NCBI RefSeq assembly: GCF_009765685.1
Contig: NZ_LMUY01000151.1
Span: forward strand, 120,034 to 184,033
Origin: Acidisphaera sp. L21
GTDB taxonomy: Bacteria > Pseudomonadota > Alphaproteobacteria > Acetobacterales > Acetobacteraceae
Direction of reading: 5' to 3'
Length of the DNA: 64,000 nt
The position numbers and the translations under genes are program-made. This document shows positions 25,159 to 34,570 of this stretch, in pieces (position 1 is the first letter of the stretch; every line of letters begins with the position of its first letter). Under the pieces are notes generated by a model. It saw only the letters and a list, made by a program, of their open reading frames with translations, did not search any database and was not told the origin of the DNA.

Positions 25159-26538
25159 ATGTCACGACCTGTGGACGCCGTCATGGCCCAGGCCAAGGAA
25201 TTTCTCGGCGAGCGGATGAGCACCAACGCCGCGCTGCGCGAACAGCACAGCCATGGCGAGGACACCAACCCGCCGGTGATGCCGGATGGCGTGGCCTTCA
25301 TCGAGACGACGGAGGAGGCGTCCAAGCTGCTGGCGCTGTGCCACGCGCATCGGATCCCGGTGGTCCCGTTTGGCGCCGGGACGTCGCTGGAGGGGCATGT
25401 GACGCCGGTGCGGGGCGGCATCAGCCTGGATCTGGCGCGGATGAATGCGGTGCTGGCGGTGAACGGGCCGGACATGGATTGCCGGGTGCAGGCGGGGGTG
25501 ACCCGGCAGCAGTTGAACGCGCATCTTCGGGACCAGGGGCTGTTCTTCCCGGTGGACCCGGGTAGCGAGTGCACCATCGGCGGCATGTGCGCGACCCGGG
25601 CCAGCGGCACCAACGCGGTGCGTTACGGCACAATCCGCGACAACGTATTGGGGCTGACCGTGGTGATGGCGGATGGCCGGGTCGTGAACACCGGAGGGCG
25701 GGTGCGCAAATCCGCCAACGGGTATGACCTGACGCGGCTGTTCATCGGGTCCGAAGGCACGCTGGGTGTGATGACCGAGATCCAGTTGCGGCTGCAAGGC
25801 ATTCCGGAGGCGCAATCCGCCGCCGTGTGCCAGTTCGAGACGCTGGCGGGCGCTGTGGAATCCGTCATTACGATCCTGGCGGCTGGTATTCCAGTGGCGC
25901 GGATCGAGTTGCTGGACGAGGTGCAGATGGCCGCCAGCATCGCCTTCTCGAAGCTGGAGGGGCTGCAGGCGGTGCCGACCCTGTTCTTCGAGTTCGACGG
26001 CACGACCGCCGGGGTGAAGGAACAGGCGGAGCTGGCGCAGGAGATCGCGGCGGATAACGGGGCGAGCGGGTTCCGCTGGGCCACCGATTCCGGGGCGCGC
26101 AACAAGCTGTGGCAGGCGCGGCACGATGCCTATTGGGCCGCACTGGCGTCGCGACCCGGGTGCAAGGGTGTGGCGACGGACGCCATCGTGCCGATCAGCC
26201 GGCTGGCGGAGCTGATCCTAGGGGCCAAGGCCGATATCGAGGCGTCCGGCCTGTCGGCGCCGATCGTTGGGCATGTGGGGGATGGGAATTTCCACACCGT
26301 GATCCTGGTGCCGCAGGAGGAAGGCGGGCTGGAGCGGGTTTGGGCGCTGGACCGCAAGATCGTGGCCCGTGCGCTGGCCCTGGAAGGCAGTTGCAGCGGG
26401 GAGCACGGGATCGGCATCGGCAAGCGTGAGTTCCTGGAGCAGGAAGTCGGCGATGGGCCGCTGGCGGTGATGCGCTCCGTCAAGGCGGCGCTGGACCCGC
26501 ATGGCATCTTAAATCCGGGCAAGCTGTTCCTGAACTGA
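25159..26538 (+). CDS. GlcD-like FAD-linked 2-hydroxyacid oxidase
   Basis: 459-residue flavoprotein of the D-lactate dehydrogenase/glycolate oxidase GlcD group. The PCMH-type FAD domain spans about 35-215, with PFGAGTSLEGH and the PGSECTIGG loop; the C-terminal FAD-linked oxidase domain ends ILNPGKLF. GHVGDGNFH supplies the usual metal/substrate histidines. AGGAGAACG precedes the ATG. GlcE and GlcF are not adjacent, which favours a single-subunit D-lactate/D-2-hydroxyacid dehydrogenase type. It is divergent from the aldolase gene and could oxidise the hydroxyacid released by the nearby FAH hydrolase. Confidence 0.88.
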   Translation: MSRPVDAVMAQAKEFLGERMSTNAALREQHSHGEDTNPPVMPDGVAFIETTEEASKLLALCHAHRIPVVPFGAGTSLEGHVTPVRGGISLDLARMNAVLAVNGPDMDCRVQAGVTRQQLNAHLRDQGLFFPVDPGSECTIGGMCATRASGTNAVRYGTIRDNVLGLTVVMADGRVVNTGGRVRKSANGYDLTRLFIGSEGTLGVMTEIQLRLQGIPEAQSAAVCQFETLAGAVESVITILAAGIPVARIELLDEVQMAASIAFSKLEGLQAVPTLFFEFDGTTAGVKEQAELAQEIAADNGASGFRWATDSGARNKLWQARHDAYWAALASRPGCKGVATDAIVPISRLAELILGAKADIEASGLSAPIVGHVGDGNFHTVILVPQEEGGLERVWALDRKIVARALALEGSCSGEHGIGIGKREFLEQEVGDGPLAVMRSVKAALDPHGILNPGKLFLN

Positions 26539-27173
26539 TGCGCGACCCGGCCAGCGTCACCAAGAACCTCGGCACCGAGCCGGATATCCATCGTACGGCG
26601 AGCGTGCGGGATACCCAGTTCGGCATCTACTGCGAGGTGGGTGCGCGGACGAAGGTGGCGGAGTGTTCGTTCGGGGATTTCTCGTATGTCGTGAACGACA
26701 GCGACATCATCTACACCGATGTCGGCAAGTTCTGTTCGATCGCCGCGCACACCCGCATCAACCCGGGCAACCACCCGGTCGAGCGGGTGGCGATGAACCA
26801 TTTCACCTATCGCAGCAGCGCCTACGACCTCGGTGAGGATGACCCGGCGTTCTTCGACTGGCGCCGGTCGTTCCGCTGCCGGCTGGGGCATGACGTGTGG
26901 ATCGGGCATGGGGCGGTGGTGCTGCCGGGCGTGAGCATGGGCAACGGCGCGGTGGCAGGGTCCGGGGCGATCGTGACCAAGGACGTCCCGGCCTGGAGCA
27001 TCGTCGTCGGCAACCCGGCGCGGGTGCTGCGGTCGCGATTTTCGGACCGGATTGTCGAGGCGCTGGAGCAGATCGCGTGGTGGGATTGGGACCGCGACCG
27101 GTTACGCGCGGCGATGGGCGATTTCCGAGGATTATCGGCCGAGGCGTTCGTGGAGAAATACGGCGCCCCTTAA
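26538..27173 (+). CDS. Hexapeptide-repeat acetyltransferase (phosphonate-cluster type)
   Basis: 211-residue left-handed beta-helix transferase. Hexapeptide turns run from about residue 20 to 65 and again from 118 to 155 (IGHGAVVLPGV, GNGAVAGSG), with the active-site His in GHDVWIGHG. The sequence resembles the subgroup often found with phosphonate-utilisation genes and the CatB acetyltransferases. No phn gene is nearby. The ATG overlaps the stop codon of the GlcD-like gene (TGATG), so the two are co-translated. The last bases overlap the stop of the convergent glyoxalase-fold gene. Confidence 0.85.
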   Translation: MRDPASVTKNLGTEPDIHRTASVRDTQFGIYCEVGARTKVAECSFGDFSYVVNDSDIIYTDVGKFCSIAAHTRINPGNHPVERVAMNHFTYRSSAYDLGEDDPAFFDWRRSFRCRLGHDVWIGHGAVVLPGVSMGNGAVAGSGAIVTKDVPAWSIVVGNPARVLRSRFSDRIVEALEQIAWWDWDRDRLRAAMGDFRGLSAEAFVEKYGAP

Positions 27174-28105
27174 AGCGGCTTGAGTCCAGCCTCGATCGCG
27201 GCGCGACGGGGTTCCAGGAAGGGCGGCAAAGCGAGCTTGCTGCCCAGTTGATCGGCTGGCTCGTCGGCGGTGAAGCCGGGGCCGTCGGTCGCGATCTCGC
27301 ACAGGATGCCGCCGGGTTCGCGGGCATATAGGCTGCGGAAATAGAACCGGTCCACTGGCCCGCTGAACCGCACGCCCAGGCGGCGCAACCGGTCCACCCA
27401 TTCATCGTAGGCTGCATCGGGAATGCGGAATGCGACGTGGTGCACGCCGCCGGCGCCTTGTCTGGCGGCAGGCAGCTTGGGTTCGACCCGCACGTGCAAC
27501 TCCGCGGTAGGACCGCCCTGCCCCATCGCGAAGACCGTGGTGGTGCCACCATCCGCCGCCAGGAAATCGCGGTCGCGGCGCATGCCGAGGATGTCCACGA
27601 GGAAGGTTTCGGTCGGCGCCATCTCCCGGATGCAAATGGTGATCGGGCCGAGCCCGCGGATTTGGTAGGCAGCGGGCACCGGGCTGCCCGACCAGGGGCG
27701 CGCGTCGCCGATGCCGCCATCGTCCAATAGGAGTAGGCGCTGGCCCTCGGCATCCTGCAGTGCCAGGCCGTCGCGGCCATCCTCGCGCACCTGGCGGGTG
27801 GGGATGCCGGCGGTGGCGAAGCGGCCGAGCCACCAACTCAGCGCCTCCCCGCTGGCGACGCGCAGGGCGGTGCGCACGACGCTGCCGGTGCCGCGGCGTT
27901 CGGGGGCGGTAGGCCAGTCGAAGAACGTCAGATCGGTGCCCGGGCGGCCCTCGGCATCGGCGTAGAACAGGTGGTAGGCAGTGGTGTCGTCCTGGTTCAC
28001 CGTCTTCTTCACCAGGCGCATGCCCAGCATACCGGTGTAGAAGGCGTGATTGCCCGAGGCGTCGGACGAAATCGCGGTCAGATGGTGGATGCCGCTCAAC
28101 TGCAT
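27170..28105 (-). CDS. Glyoxalase-fold (vicinal oxygen chelate) dioxygenase-like protein
   Basis: 311 residues made of two VOC modules (about 1-125 and 150-285). Metal ligands are likely H7/H8 (GIHHLT), H220-221 in GVHHVAF, and E284 near GGILCEIA. This resembles the ring-cleaving dioxygenase/hydroquinone-type family (MhqO-like). The substrate is not deducible. Its stop overlaps that of the convergent hexapeptide transferase; it is divergent from the EAL gene across a 135-bp gap. Confidence 0.83.
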   Translation of the reverse strand: MQLSGIHHLTAISSDASGNHAFYTGMLGMRLVKKTVNQDDTTAYHLFYADAEGRPGTDLTFFDWPTAPERRGTGSVVRTALRVASGEALSWWLGRFATAGIPTRQVREDGRDGLALQDAEGQRLLLLDDGGIGDARPWSGSPVPAAYQIRGLGPITICIREMAPTETFLVDILGMRRDRDFLAADGGTTTVFAMGQGGPTAELHVRVEPKLPAARQGAGGVHHVAFRIPDAAYDEWVDRLRRLGVRFSGPVDRFYFRSLYAREPGGILCEIATDGPGFTADEPADQLGSKLALPPFLEPRRAAIEAGLKPL

Positions 28106-28240
28106 GACGCTTGTTCCTTTGGCCGCTAGCCGGGAGCCGCTCGATGGCGTGCGCTAGGGTTTTGCCCAGGAATTGCCCCAGCCGTTTACGACGGTTTAAC
28201 CGCTCGGCGTCAAGTTGGCCTCATCAACGAGGCGAGTTGC

Positions 28241-29845
28241 ATGTCCGCCCACCTTGCCGAAAAGCCCTCCAAGCCGGTGCAGAGCCAAAAAGACCGCTTC
28301 CTCGCTTTCGCATTCGCGGCGGCGGATTTGCTGGTCGAGGCGACTGCTGACGGCACGATCTGCTTCGCAGCAGGTGCGTTCAAGGCGCGATTCGGTGCGG
28401 CGCCGGAGCAATTTACCGGGCGGCACCTGCATCGCCTATTCGCCCCGGCCGACAAGGCAACACTGGATCTGGCGCTGTACACGACTGCCTTGCGCGGCCG
28501 TTTGCCCCCGCTGGTGCTGCGCCTGTCCGATGCCGCGGCCACGCCGATGGTGATATCCGGGCTGGCGATGCCGTCATCCTCCGGCCGGTTGTGTTTCACG
28601 ATTGGCCGCCTGCCCAGCCTGCCGGGACCGGTCGCGGCGATGACGATGGGCGCGAATGTTCCGAATTCGTTTACCCGATTGGCCGAAGAACGGTTGCGCA
28701 GCGAGGACGGCGGCGCCGTCAGCCTGCTCGAAGTCGAAGGGTGGTCTACCGCGCGGGAATCCCTCCCGGTCGACGCACAACGCACATTGCAAACGGAGAT
28801 CGTCGAGGTGCTAGGTCGATTGGGCGGTCCCGGCAGCATTGCGGGAGAGATCTCGTCTGGGCGCTATGGGATCCTGGCCGATTCGGCGCCGGACCTGTCC
28901 GCCGTTGCAGCCGAGTTGGAGATTCTGTTGCGGGCGCACCCGGCGACGGCGCGCACGCAGGTGCAGGGCACCGGTTTGGGGCTGGAACGAAATGGGTTGA
29001 CCGGGCCGCAGGCTGCCCGGGCCCTGCGGTTCGCGCTGGCCCGCTTCGCCGATGGCGGGACGAAAGCGACGTCGGAGGCCGGGTTCGCCAACGGGCTGGC
29101 CGAGTTCATCGCCAGCGCGCAATTGCGGGCGCGCACGGTGCGCACCGCCCTGGCGGAAAACCGGTTCCGCCTGGCATTCCAGCCGGTGGTCAATCTGAAC
29201 AGCCGGAGCGTGCATCATTACGAGGCGCTGCTGCGGCCGATCTTCACGCCGGGCAACAGCATCCAGACCACGCAGGATTTCGTCACATTCGCCGAGTCGG
29301 TAGGCCTGTCGGAGGAGTTGGACTGGGCGGTCATGCAACAGGGCGTCGCCGCACAGGTCGGTTCCTCCGGCAGTTCCATCGCCGTCAACGTGTCTGGCCT
29401 GTCGATGCAGAGCCCGGGGTTTCGCGAGAAGGTGACCGAGTTGTTACGGACGAGCGTGGCGCCCGGGAAGATCCTGATCGAGCTGACGGAAACCGCGGAT
29501 ATCGAGGACATTGCCAGCGCGTCCTCGTTCATCGACGAATTGCGCTCGATCGGGACGCCGGTGTGCATCGACGATTTCGGCGCCGGGTCGGCGGCGTTCA
29601 AGTATTTGAAGGAATTCCGGGTCGATTATGTGAAGCTGGACGGCGCGTATGTTCGTGGCGCGCTGCAGAATGCGCGAGAGCATGGCTTCCTGCTGTCGAT
29701 GATCGAACTGGCGAATTTCGTCGGCGCCAAAGTGATCGCCGAGACGATCGAGCAGGATGACGAGGCCAAGATGATGACCGATCTGGGCGTCGAGTACGGC
29801 CAGGGTTGGTTGTTCGGGAAGCCGGGGCAACTGCCAGGCACCTGA
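28241..29845 (+). CDS. EAL-domain cyclic-di-GMP phosphodiesterase with PAS-like N-terminus
   Basis: 534 residues, cytoplasmic, no membrane segment. An N-terminal PAS-like sensor region (about 17-125) is followed by a degenerate GGDEF-like domain in which the signature is SSGRYGIL at 205-212. The EAL domain (about 300-530) has all the catalytic residues: E328-A-L, N383, E414, D444-D445 (IDDFGAGS), K465, E501 and Q521. It should hydrolyse c-di-GMP, with the dead GGDEF acting at most as a regulatory module. It stands alone between a divergent and a convergent gene. Confidence 0.9.
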   Translation: MSAHLAEKPSKPVQSQKDRFLAFAFAAADLLVEATADGTICFAAGAFKARFGAAPEQFTGRHLHRLFAPADKATLDLALYTTALRGRLPPLVLRLSDAAATPMVISGLAMPSSSGRLCFTIGRLPSLPGPVAAMTMGANVPNSFTRLAEERLRSEDGGAVSLLEVEGWSTARESLPVDAQRTLQTEIVEVLGRLGGPGSIAGEISSGRYGILADSAPDLSAVAAELEILLRAHPATARTQVQGTGLGLERNGLTGPQAARALRFALARFADGGTKATSEAGFANGLAEFIASAQLRARTVRTALAENRFRLAFQPVVNLNSRSVHHYEALLRPIFTPGNSIQTTQDFVTFAESVGLSEELDWAVMQQGVAAQVGSSGSSIAVNVSGLSMQSPGFREKVTELLRTSVAPGKILIELTETADIEDIASASSFIDELRSIGTPVCIDDFGAGSAAFKYLKEFRVDYVKLDGAYVRGALQNAREHGFLLSMIELANFVGAKVIAETIEQDDEAKMMTDLGVEYGQGWLFGKPGQLPGT

Positions 29846-29868
29846 GAGACCATTCGCGAACGGTCTCT
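29845..29868. terminator. Bidirectional terminator between the EAL gene and marC
   Basis: AGAGACC (29845-29851) pairs with GGTCTCT (29862-29868); the intervening TTCGCGAA is itself palindromic and extends the stem past one mismatch. It starts on the last base of the EAL stop codon and lies 17 bp from the convergent marC stop. Confidence 0.6.
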
Positions 29869-29885
29869 TCGAGGCCCACGCAACA

Positions 29886-30548
29886 TCAGGGTGCATGCGC
29901 CAAGAGGGGGCGGAGGATCTCGGTTACGCCGTTGATCAGGATTTGCACGCCGATGCAGAGCTGGAAGAAGGCGGAGAGACGGGTGATCGCTCGGCTGGCG
30001 ACCTGGCCGAACAGGCGGGATAGTTGGTCGGATGCGCTGTAGAGCGCCCATACCAGCGCCGCGACCGCGAGGGCGGCCACCGACATGCCGATGAAGAATG
30101 GGATGAGCGCGATGCCGGTTGCCGGGTGGGCGGAGCCGAGCGCCACGGCGACCGAGATCGTGCCGGGTCCGGTGGTGAATGGCAGGGTCAGCGGATAGAA
30201 CGCGACGTCGTCCTGGCCGGCGGCGGCATCCACTTGCTCGGCCTTGCGGGCCTCGCGGCGTTCGGGGGCGTTCAGCGAACTCCAGGCGTAGAGGGCGAGG
30301 ATGATGCCGCCGGCGCAGCGCAGGGCTGGCAGGGTGATGCCGAAGAAGGCCAGGACGTAGGAGCCGGCCCAGAGCGCGACCAACATGACGCCGGCGGAGT
30401 ATGCCCCGACCCGGCGGGCCAGGCGCACCCGTTCCTCGTGCGAGCGGTCGACCGTGCGAGTGCGGAAGATGAAGGCGCCGCTGACCGGGTTGACGATGGA
30501 AAACAGCGCGGGAAAGCCCAGCAGGAAGGCCGCGAAAGCTGCGTTCAT
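29886..30548 (-). CDS. MarC-family integral membrane protein
   Basis: 220-residue inner-membrane protein with six predicted hydrophobic segments and the family start FPALFSIVNPVSGAFIF. A charged loop around 95-115 (ERREARKAEQ) separates the two halves. MarC proteins were once linked to multiple antibiotic resistance, but that link was not upheld and the function is unknown. Co-directional with fpr, 22 bp downstream of it. Confidence 0.88.
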   Translation of the reverse strand: MNAAFAAFLLGFPALFSIVNPVSGAFIFRTRTVDRSHEERVRLARRVGAYSAGVMLVALWAGSYVLAFFGITLPALRCAGGIILALYAWSSLNAPERREARKAEQVDAAAGQDDVAFYPLTLPFTTGPGTISVAVALGSAHPATGIALIPFFIGMSVAALAVAALVWALYSASDQLSRLFGQVASRAITRLSAFFQLCIGVQILINGVTEILRPLLAHAP

Positions 30549-30570
30549 GCTGGGAGAACCAGGTTCTAGG

Positions 30571-31395
30571 TCAGCGTTCGGCGAAGGCCTTTTCGATGAC
30601 GAAGTCGCCGGGGTGACTGCTGTTGCCCTCGGTAAAGCCGCGTTCCAGCAGCATGGCCTTCAGATCGTCCAGCATGTGCTGGCTGCCGCAAATCATCACG
30701 CGGTCCTCCGCCGGGTCGAGCGGGGGGAGCCCGGTGTCGGCGAACAGCTTGCCGCTGGTGATGAGGTCGGTGATGCGGCCCTCGTGCTTGAAGGGTTCGC
30801 GGGTGACGCTCGGGTAATAGATCAGCTTGGAACTGACGTCCTCGCCGAGGAATTCGTGGTTGGGCAGGTGGTCGGTCAGGTGCTCGGCATAGGCGAGTTC
30901 GGCGGCGCGGCGGCAGGTGTGGGTGATTACGACGTGGTCGAACCGGGCGTAGACCTCGGGGTCGGCGGCCAGGCTGAGAAAGGGGGCGAGCCCGGTGCCG
31001 GTCGCGATCATGTAGAGGGCGCGGCCGGGGCGCAGATTGTCGAGCAGCAGGGTGCCGACGGGCTTGCGGCCGACGAGCACCTTGTCGCCCACCTGGACGT
31101 GCTGCAGGCGGGAGGTGAGCGGGCCGTCCGGCACCTTGATGCTGAGGAATTCCAGGGTTTCGGAATGGTTCGGGCTGGCGACGCTGTAGGCGCGGAGCAG
31201 CGGTTTGCCGTCCACGATGAGGCCGATCATGACGAACTGGCCGTTCTCGAAGCGGAAGCTGGGGTCGCGGGTCATCACCAGGCTGAACAACCGGTCGGTC
31301 CAGTGATGGACGGACAGCACAGTCTGTTCGGACAGATTGCCGGGGATCTTCACCGCCGGGGCCTCGGGTGCGATCACCCCCAGGTCTTCCTGCAT
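30571..31395 (-). CDS. fpr: Ferredoxin--NADP reductase
   Basis: 274-residue FAD enzyme that exchanges electrons between NADPH and ferredoxin or flavodoxin. The FAD motif RAYSVAS, the NADP loop GTGLAPF, the CGSQHM segment and the C-terminal FVIEKAFAER are all present and match the bacterial (subclass I) Fpr type. It belongs to oxidative-stress and iron-sulfur metabolism. The gene lies 59 bp downstream of glgA on the same strand; no dedicated promoter was recognised. Confidence 0.92.
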   Translation of the reverse strand: MQEDLGVIAPEAPAVKIPGNLSEQTVLSVHHWTDRLFSLVMTRDPSFRFENGQFVMIGLIVDGKPLLRAYSVASPNHSETLEFLSIKVPDGPLTSRLQHVQVGDKVLVGRKPVGTLLLDNLRPGRALYMIATGTGLAPFLSLAADPEVYARFDHVVITHTCRRAAELAYAEHLTDHLPNHEFLGEDVSSKLIYYPSVTREPFKHEGRITDLITSGKLFADTGLPPLDPAEDRVMICGSQHMLDDLKAMLLERGFTEGNSSHPGDFVIEKAFAER

Positions 31396-31453
31396 CGTAT
31401 TCTCCTTAGCTCGGCGCGGTTCCTATCGCGCGCGCCGGCTGGGGGCAAATGAT

Positions 31454-32878
31454 TCAGTGCGCTAGCACCTCTGCGTAGCGTTTGGCGGATGCCTCCCAGC
31501 CAAGTTCGGCGGCCATGCCGACGCGTTGGGCCTGGGTCCAGGCGGGTTGGTCCTGCCAGAGGCCGAGGGCGCGTTGGAGGGCGCGAGTGAGGCCGGCCTG
31601 GGTGGGGTCGGCGACGATGCCGTTGGCGACGCCGGCGCGCAGGGCGGCCTCGTTGGCGTCGACGATGGAGTCTGCCAGGCCGCCGACTCGGCTGACGACG
31701 GGGAGCGCGCCGTAGCGCATGGCCATCATCTGGGTGAGGCCACATGGCTCGAACCGGCTGGGCACCAGGAGGGCGTTCACGCCGGCGACGAGTTGATGGG
31801 AGAGCGCCTCGTCATAGCCGATGGTGGTTGCGACCTGGCCGGGATGGGCGGCGGCTGCGGTGCGGAAGGCGTCTTCGAACCCACGATCGCCGCTGCCGAG
31901 CACGGCGAGCTGGGCGCCGCCCTCCAGCAGGGTGGGCAGGGTGTCGAGGACGAGGTCCATGCCCTTCTGGCCGGTGAGGCGGCTGACGATGCCGAACAGG
32001 GGGGCGGCGGCGTCGGTGGCCAGGCCGAGGCGGGTTTGCAGGGCGGCTTTGCACTTTGTCTTGCCGCGGAGGTGGCCCTTGCGGAAGCGGGCGGGGAGCG
32101 CCGGGTCGGACCAGGGGTCCCAGACGGTTTCGTCCAGGCCGTTGAGGATGCCGTGCAGCACGGCGTGGCGGGTGCGGAGCAGGCCGTCGAAGCCGCAGCC
32201 GAATTCGGGGGTCTGGATTTCGGCGGCGTAGGTGGGGCTGACGGTGGTGATGGCGTCGGCGTAGTAGAGCCCGGCCTTCATGTAGCCGATGGCGTTATAG
32301 AACTCGACACCGTCGGTGCCGAGGGAGTCGGGTGGGAGGCCAAGGTCGCGCCAGAGGGCCATGGGGACCTGGCCGGTGAAGGCGAGGTTGTGGATGGTCA
32401 TGACCGTGCGGGGGCGGGCGCCGCCGGCCAGCGCCAGGTAGGCGGGGGCGAGCCCGGTTTGCCAATCGTGGCAGTTGACGGCGCCGGGTATCCAGCCGGG
32501 CACGGCGCCCAGGCCGATGTCGGCGGCCACGCGGGATAGGGCGGCGAAGCGTTGCGGGTTGTCGGGCCAGTCGCGGCCATCCGGGCCCATGTAGGGGTTG
32601 CCGGGGCGGTCGAAGAGATGCGGAGCATCCAGCACGAAGAGGTCGAGCCCGGCGGCCTTGCCGGCCAGCACGCGGGCGGAGCCACCATGCAGGGTGGGAA
32701 GCGCGTAAACCGGCTCCGCATCGGTGAGGGCGGCGAGGATGGCGGGGTAGCCGGGGACGAGGGTGCGAACTTCGAGGCCTTGCTTGGCCAGCACCCGCGG
32801 CAGCGCGCCCATGACGTCGGCGAGACCGCCGGTTTTCACCAGCGGGAATATCTCGCTGGCCGTGGCAAGAACCTTCAT
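31454..32878 (-). CDS. glgA: Glycogen synthase
   Basis: 474-residue GT5 glycosyltransferase that extends alpha-1,4-glucan from ADP-glucose. The ADP-glucose-binding KTGGL motif is at 15-19, HDWQTG is near residue 140, and the C-terminal GT-B half has SRFEPCGLTQMMAM. Length is normal. It starts 8 bp after the glgC stop, so synthesis of ADP-glucose and its polymerisation are co-expressed. No branching enzyme (glgB) is in the window. Confidence 0.95.
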   Translation of the reverse strand: MKVLATASEIFPLVKTGGLADVMGALPRVLAKQGLEVRTLVPGYPAILAALTDAEPVYALPTLHGGSARVLAGKAAGLDLFVLDAPHLFDRPGNPYMGPDGRDWPDNPQRFAALSRVAADIGLGAVPGWIPGAVNCHDWQTGLAPAYLALAGGARPRTVMTIHNLAFTGQVPMALWRDLGLPPDSLGTDGVEFYNAIGYMKAGLYYADAITTVSPTYAAEIQTPEFGCGFDGLLRTRHAVLHGILNGLDETVWDPWSDPALPARFRKGHLRGKTKCKAALQTRLGLATDAAAPLFGIVSRLTGQKGMDLVLDTLPTLLEGGAQLAVLGSGDRGFEDAFRTAAAAHPGQVATTIGYDEALSHQLVAGVNALLVPSRFEPCGLTQMMAMRYGALPVVSRVGGLADSIVDANEAALRAGVANGIVADPTQAGLTRALQRALGLWQDQPAWTQAQRVGMAAELGWEASAKRYAEVLAH

Positions 32879-32886
32879 ACAGTCAT

Positions 32887-34155
32887 TTAACCTGCTAGTT
32901 TGTCGATCATCGGCTGGGTGATGAGGCAGACGCCTTTCGGCGAGACACGGAAGCGTGTGGCGTCCAGCGCCGGATCTTCCCCGACCACCAGGCCCTCGGG
33001 GATACGGACACCGCGATCCACCACCACGTTGGTGAGGCGGGCGCCGCGGCCGACGTCGACATAGGGCATCAGCACTGCGCCCTGCAACTCACCAAAGCTG
33101 TGGACGTGGACGCCGGTGAACAGCAGCGAGCGGCCGACTTTGCTGCCGGACACGATGCATCCGCCGGAGACCATCGAGTCGACCGCCGAGCCGCGCCGGC
33201 CATCGTCGTTGTGGACGAATTTGGCGGGGGGCGTGATCTCCCCATAGGTCCAGATTGGCCAATCGTTGTCGTAGAGGTCCAGCGCGGGGACCACGTCCGT
33301 CAGGTCCACATTGGCGGCCCAGTAGGCGTCCACGGTGCCCACGTCGCGCCAATACGTCTCCGATTCGTGGGTGGAGCGCACGCAGGAGCGGGAGAAGCGG
33401 TGGGCCACGGCGGTGCCGTGCTTGACGATGTAGGGGATGATGTCGTGGCCGAAATCATGGGCGGAGTTCGGGTCGGCGGCATCGCGGCGCAGTTGGTCGA
33501 ACAGGAAATGCGTCTCGAACACGTAGATGCCCATGGAGGCCAGCGCCATGTCCGGCCGGTCCGGCATGCCTGGGGGGTCGGCTGGCTTTTCCAGAAAGGC
33601 GATCAACCGGTCCTCCGCGTCGACGTGCATGACGCCGAAGCCGGACGCGTCCATCCGTGGGACCTCGATACAGCCGATGGTGACGTCTGCGCCGGACTGG
33701 ACGTGCTGTTGCAGCATCGGCTCGTAGTCCATTTTGTAGACGTGGTCGCCGGCGAGCAGAACGATATGCTGGGGTGCATAGCTTTCGATGATGTCGATGT
33801 TCTGGTAGACGGCGTCTGCCGTGCCTGCATACCACGCCGTTTCGCTGATACGTTGGCTGGCGGGAAGTATGTCGAAGCTTTCGTTGCGCTCCGGGCGGAA
33901 GAAATTCCAGCCGCGCTGTAAATGACGTATTAATGAGTGTGCTTTGTACTGCGTTGCAACGCCAATACGACGTATCCCGGAGTTCAGGGCATTGGACAAC
34001 GCAAAATCGATGATGCGGGACTTGCCGCCGAAATACACTGCCGGCTTGGCCCGGGTGTCGGTGAGTTCGTGGAGCCGCGACCCCCGTCCGCCTGCGAGGA
34101 CGTACGCCATGGCATGCCGCGACAGGGGCGCGTTAGACGTAGCGATGGCTGGCAT
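32887..34155 (-). CDS. glgC: Glucose-1-phosphate adenylyltransferase
   Basis: ADP-glucose pyrophosphorylase, 422 residues. The nucleotide-binding AGGRGSRL is at 21-28, followed by [10 protein letters not shown]; the C-terminal beta-helix domain carries the allosteric region. Fructose-6-phosphate/pyruvate activation is usual for alphaproteobacterial homologues. First gene of glgC-glgA. An in-frame Met at residue 16 is an alternative start. A plausible promoter lies about 55 bp upstream. Confidence 0.95.
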   Translation of the reverse strand: MPAIATSNAPLSRHAMAYVLAGGRGSRLHELTDTRAKPAVYFGGKSRIIDFALSNALNSGIRRIGVATQYKAHSLIRHLQRGWNFFRPERNESFDILPASQRISETAWYAGTADAVYQNIDIIESYAPQHIVLLAGDHVYKMDYEPMLQQHVQSGADVTIGCIEVPRMDASGFGVMHVDAEDRLIAFLEKPADPPGMPDRPDMALASMGIYVFETHFLFDQLRRDAADPNSAHDFGHDIIPYIVKHGTAVAHRFSRSCVRSTHESETYWRDVGTVDAYWAANVDLTDVVPALDLYDNDWPIWTYGEITPPAKFVHNDDGRRGSAVDSMVSGGCIVSGSKVGRSLLFTGVHVHSFGELQGAVLMPYVDVGRGARLTNVVVDRGVRIPEGLVVGEDPALDATRFRVSPKGVCLITQPMIDKLAG

Positions 34156-34208
34156 GTTCGCTCTGTTCCGGGCGTTGGCCCGGTGGCGTGCCGGGCTGAT
34201 TCGTGAAC

Positions 34209-34237
34209 AGAGTATGGCCGCTTGCGTAACCGGGCAA
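34209..34237 (-). promoter_or_regulatory. Candidate sigma-70 promoter for glgC
   Basis: On the minus strand TTGCCC (34237-34232) precedes TACTCT (34214-34209) with a 17-bp spacer. The -10 box overlaps the proposed ATG of the divergent small secreted protein, so the two genes would compete for this site. Confidence 0.4.
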
Positions 34238-34486
34238 TGGTCTAAGCGATTGGCGGTCCTCGCAGTCGGGATGCCGCTGATGCACTTAGCGCCTTTGGCC
34301 CAACAGGTTAGCTGGGATTGTGGGCCGGGCTATCACAAGCCCTTGTTTGGGCGCTGTGTGCCGGATTCGGGCGTGGCGTTGGTGCAGCGGAGCCGGTACG
34401 CCGCCGACCACTTCACGCGGCCGCAGAGGCGGTTGCCGGCGCCGATCCGCTCGATGGGTCCGTGGGGGCCGCGCGTGCGCTACTGA
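34214..34486 (+). CDS. Small secreted Cys-motif protein, 90 aa
   Basis: Unknown function. The first ~35 residues resemble a signal peptide (basic QWSKR, a hydrophobic core, then PLAQQ). The mature part has [16 protein letters not shown], followed by a basic, Arg/Pro-rich tail ending GPRVRY. The next gene encodes a protein with the same CGPxxHxxxFGRCVP block, so they are probably paralogues. The start is uncertain: no strong ribosome-binding site is seen and an in-frame ATG lies further upstream inside glgC. Confidence 0.6.
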   Translation: MAACVTGQWSKRLAVLAVGMPLMHLAPLAQQVSWDCGPGYHKPLFGRCVPDSGVALVQRSRYAADHFTRPQRRLPAPIRSMGPWGPRVRY

Positions 34487-34570
34487 TACATTCCGTCGCA
34501 TCCACGCCTTCAAGCTGCCCTCGTGCCGTGGTGATGTGCAGTCGTTGCATCAACCAAGAGGAGTATCGGT

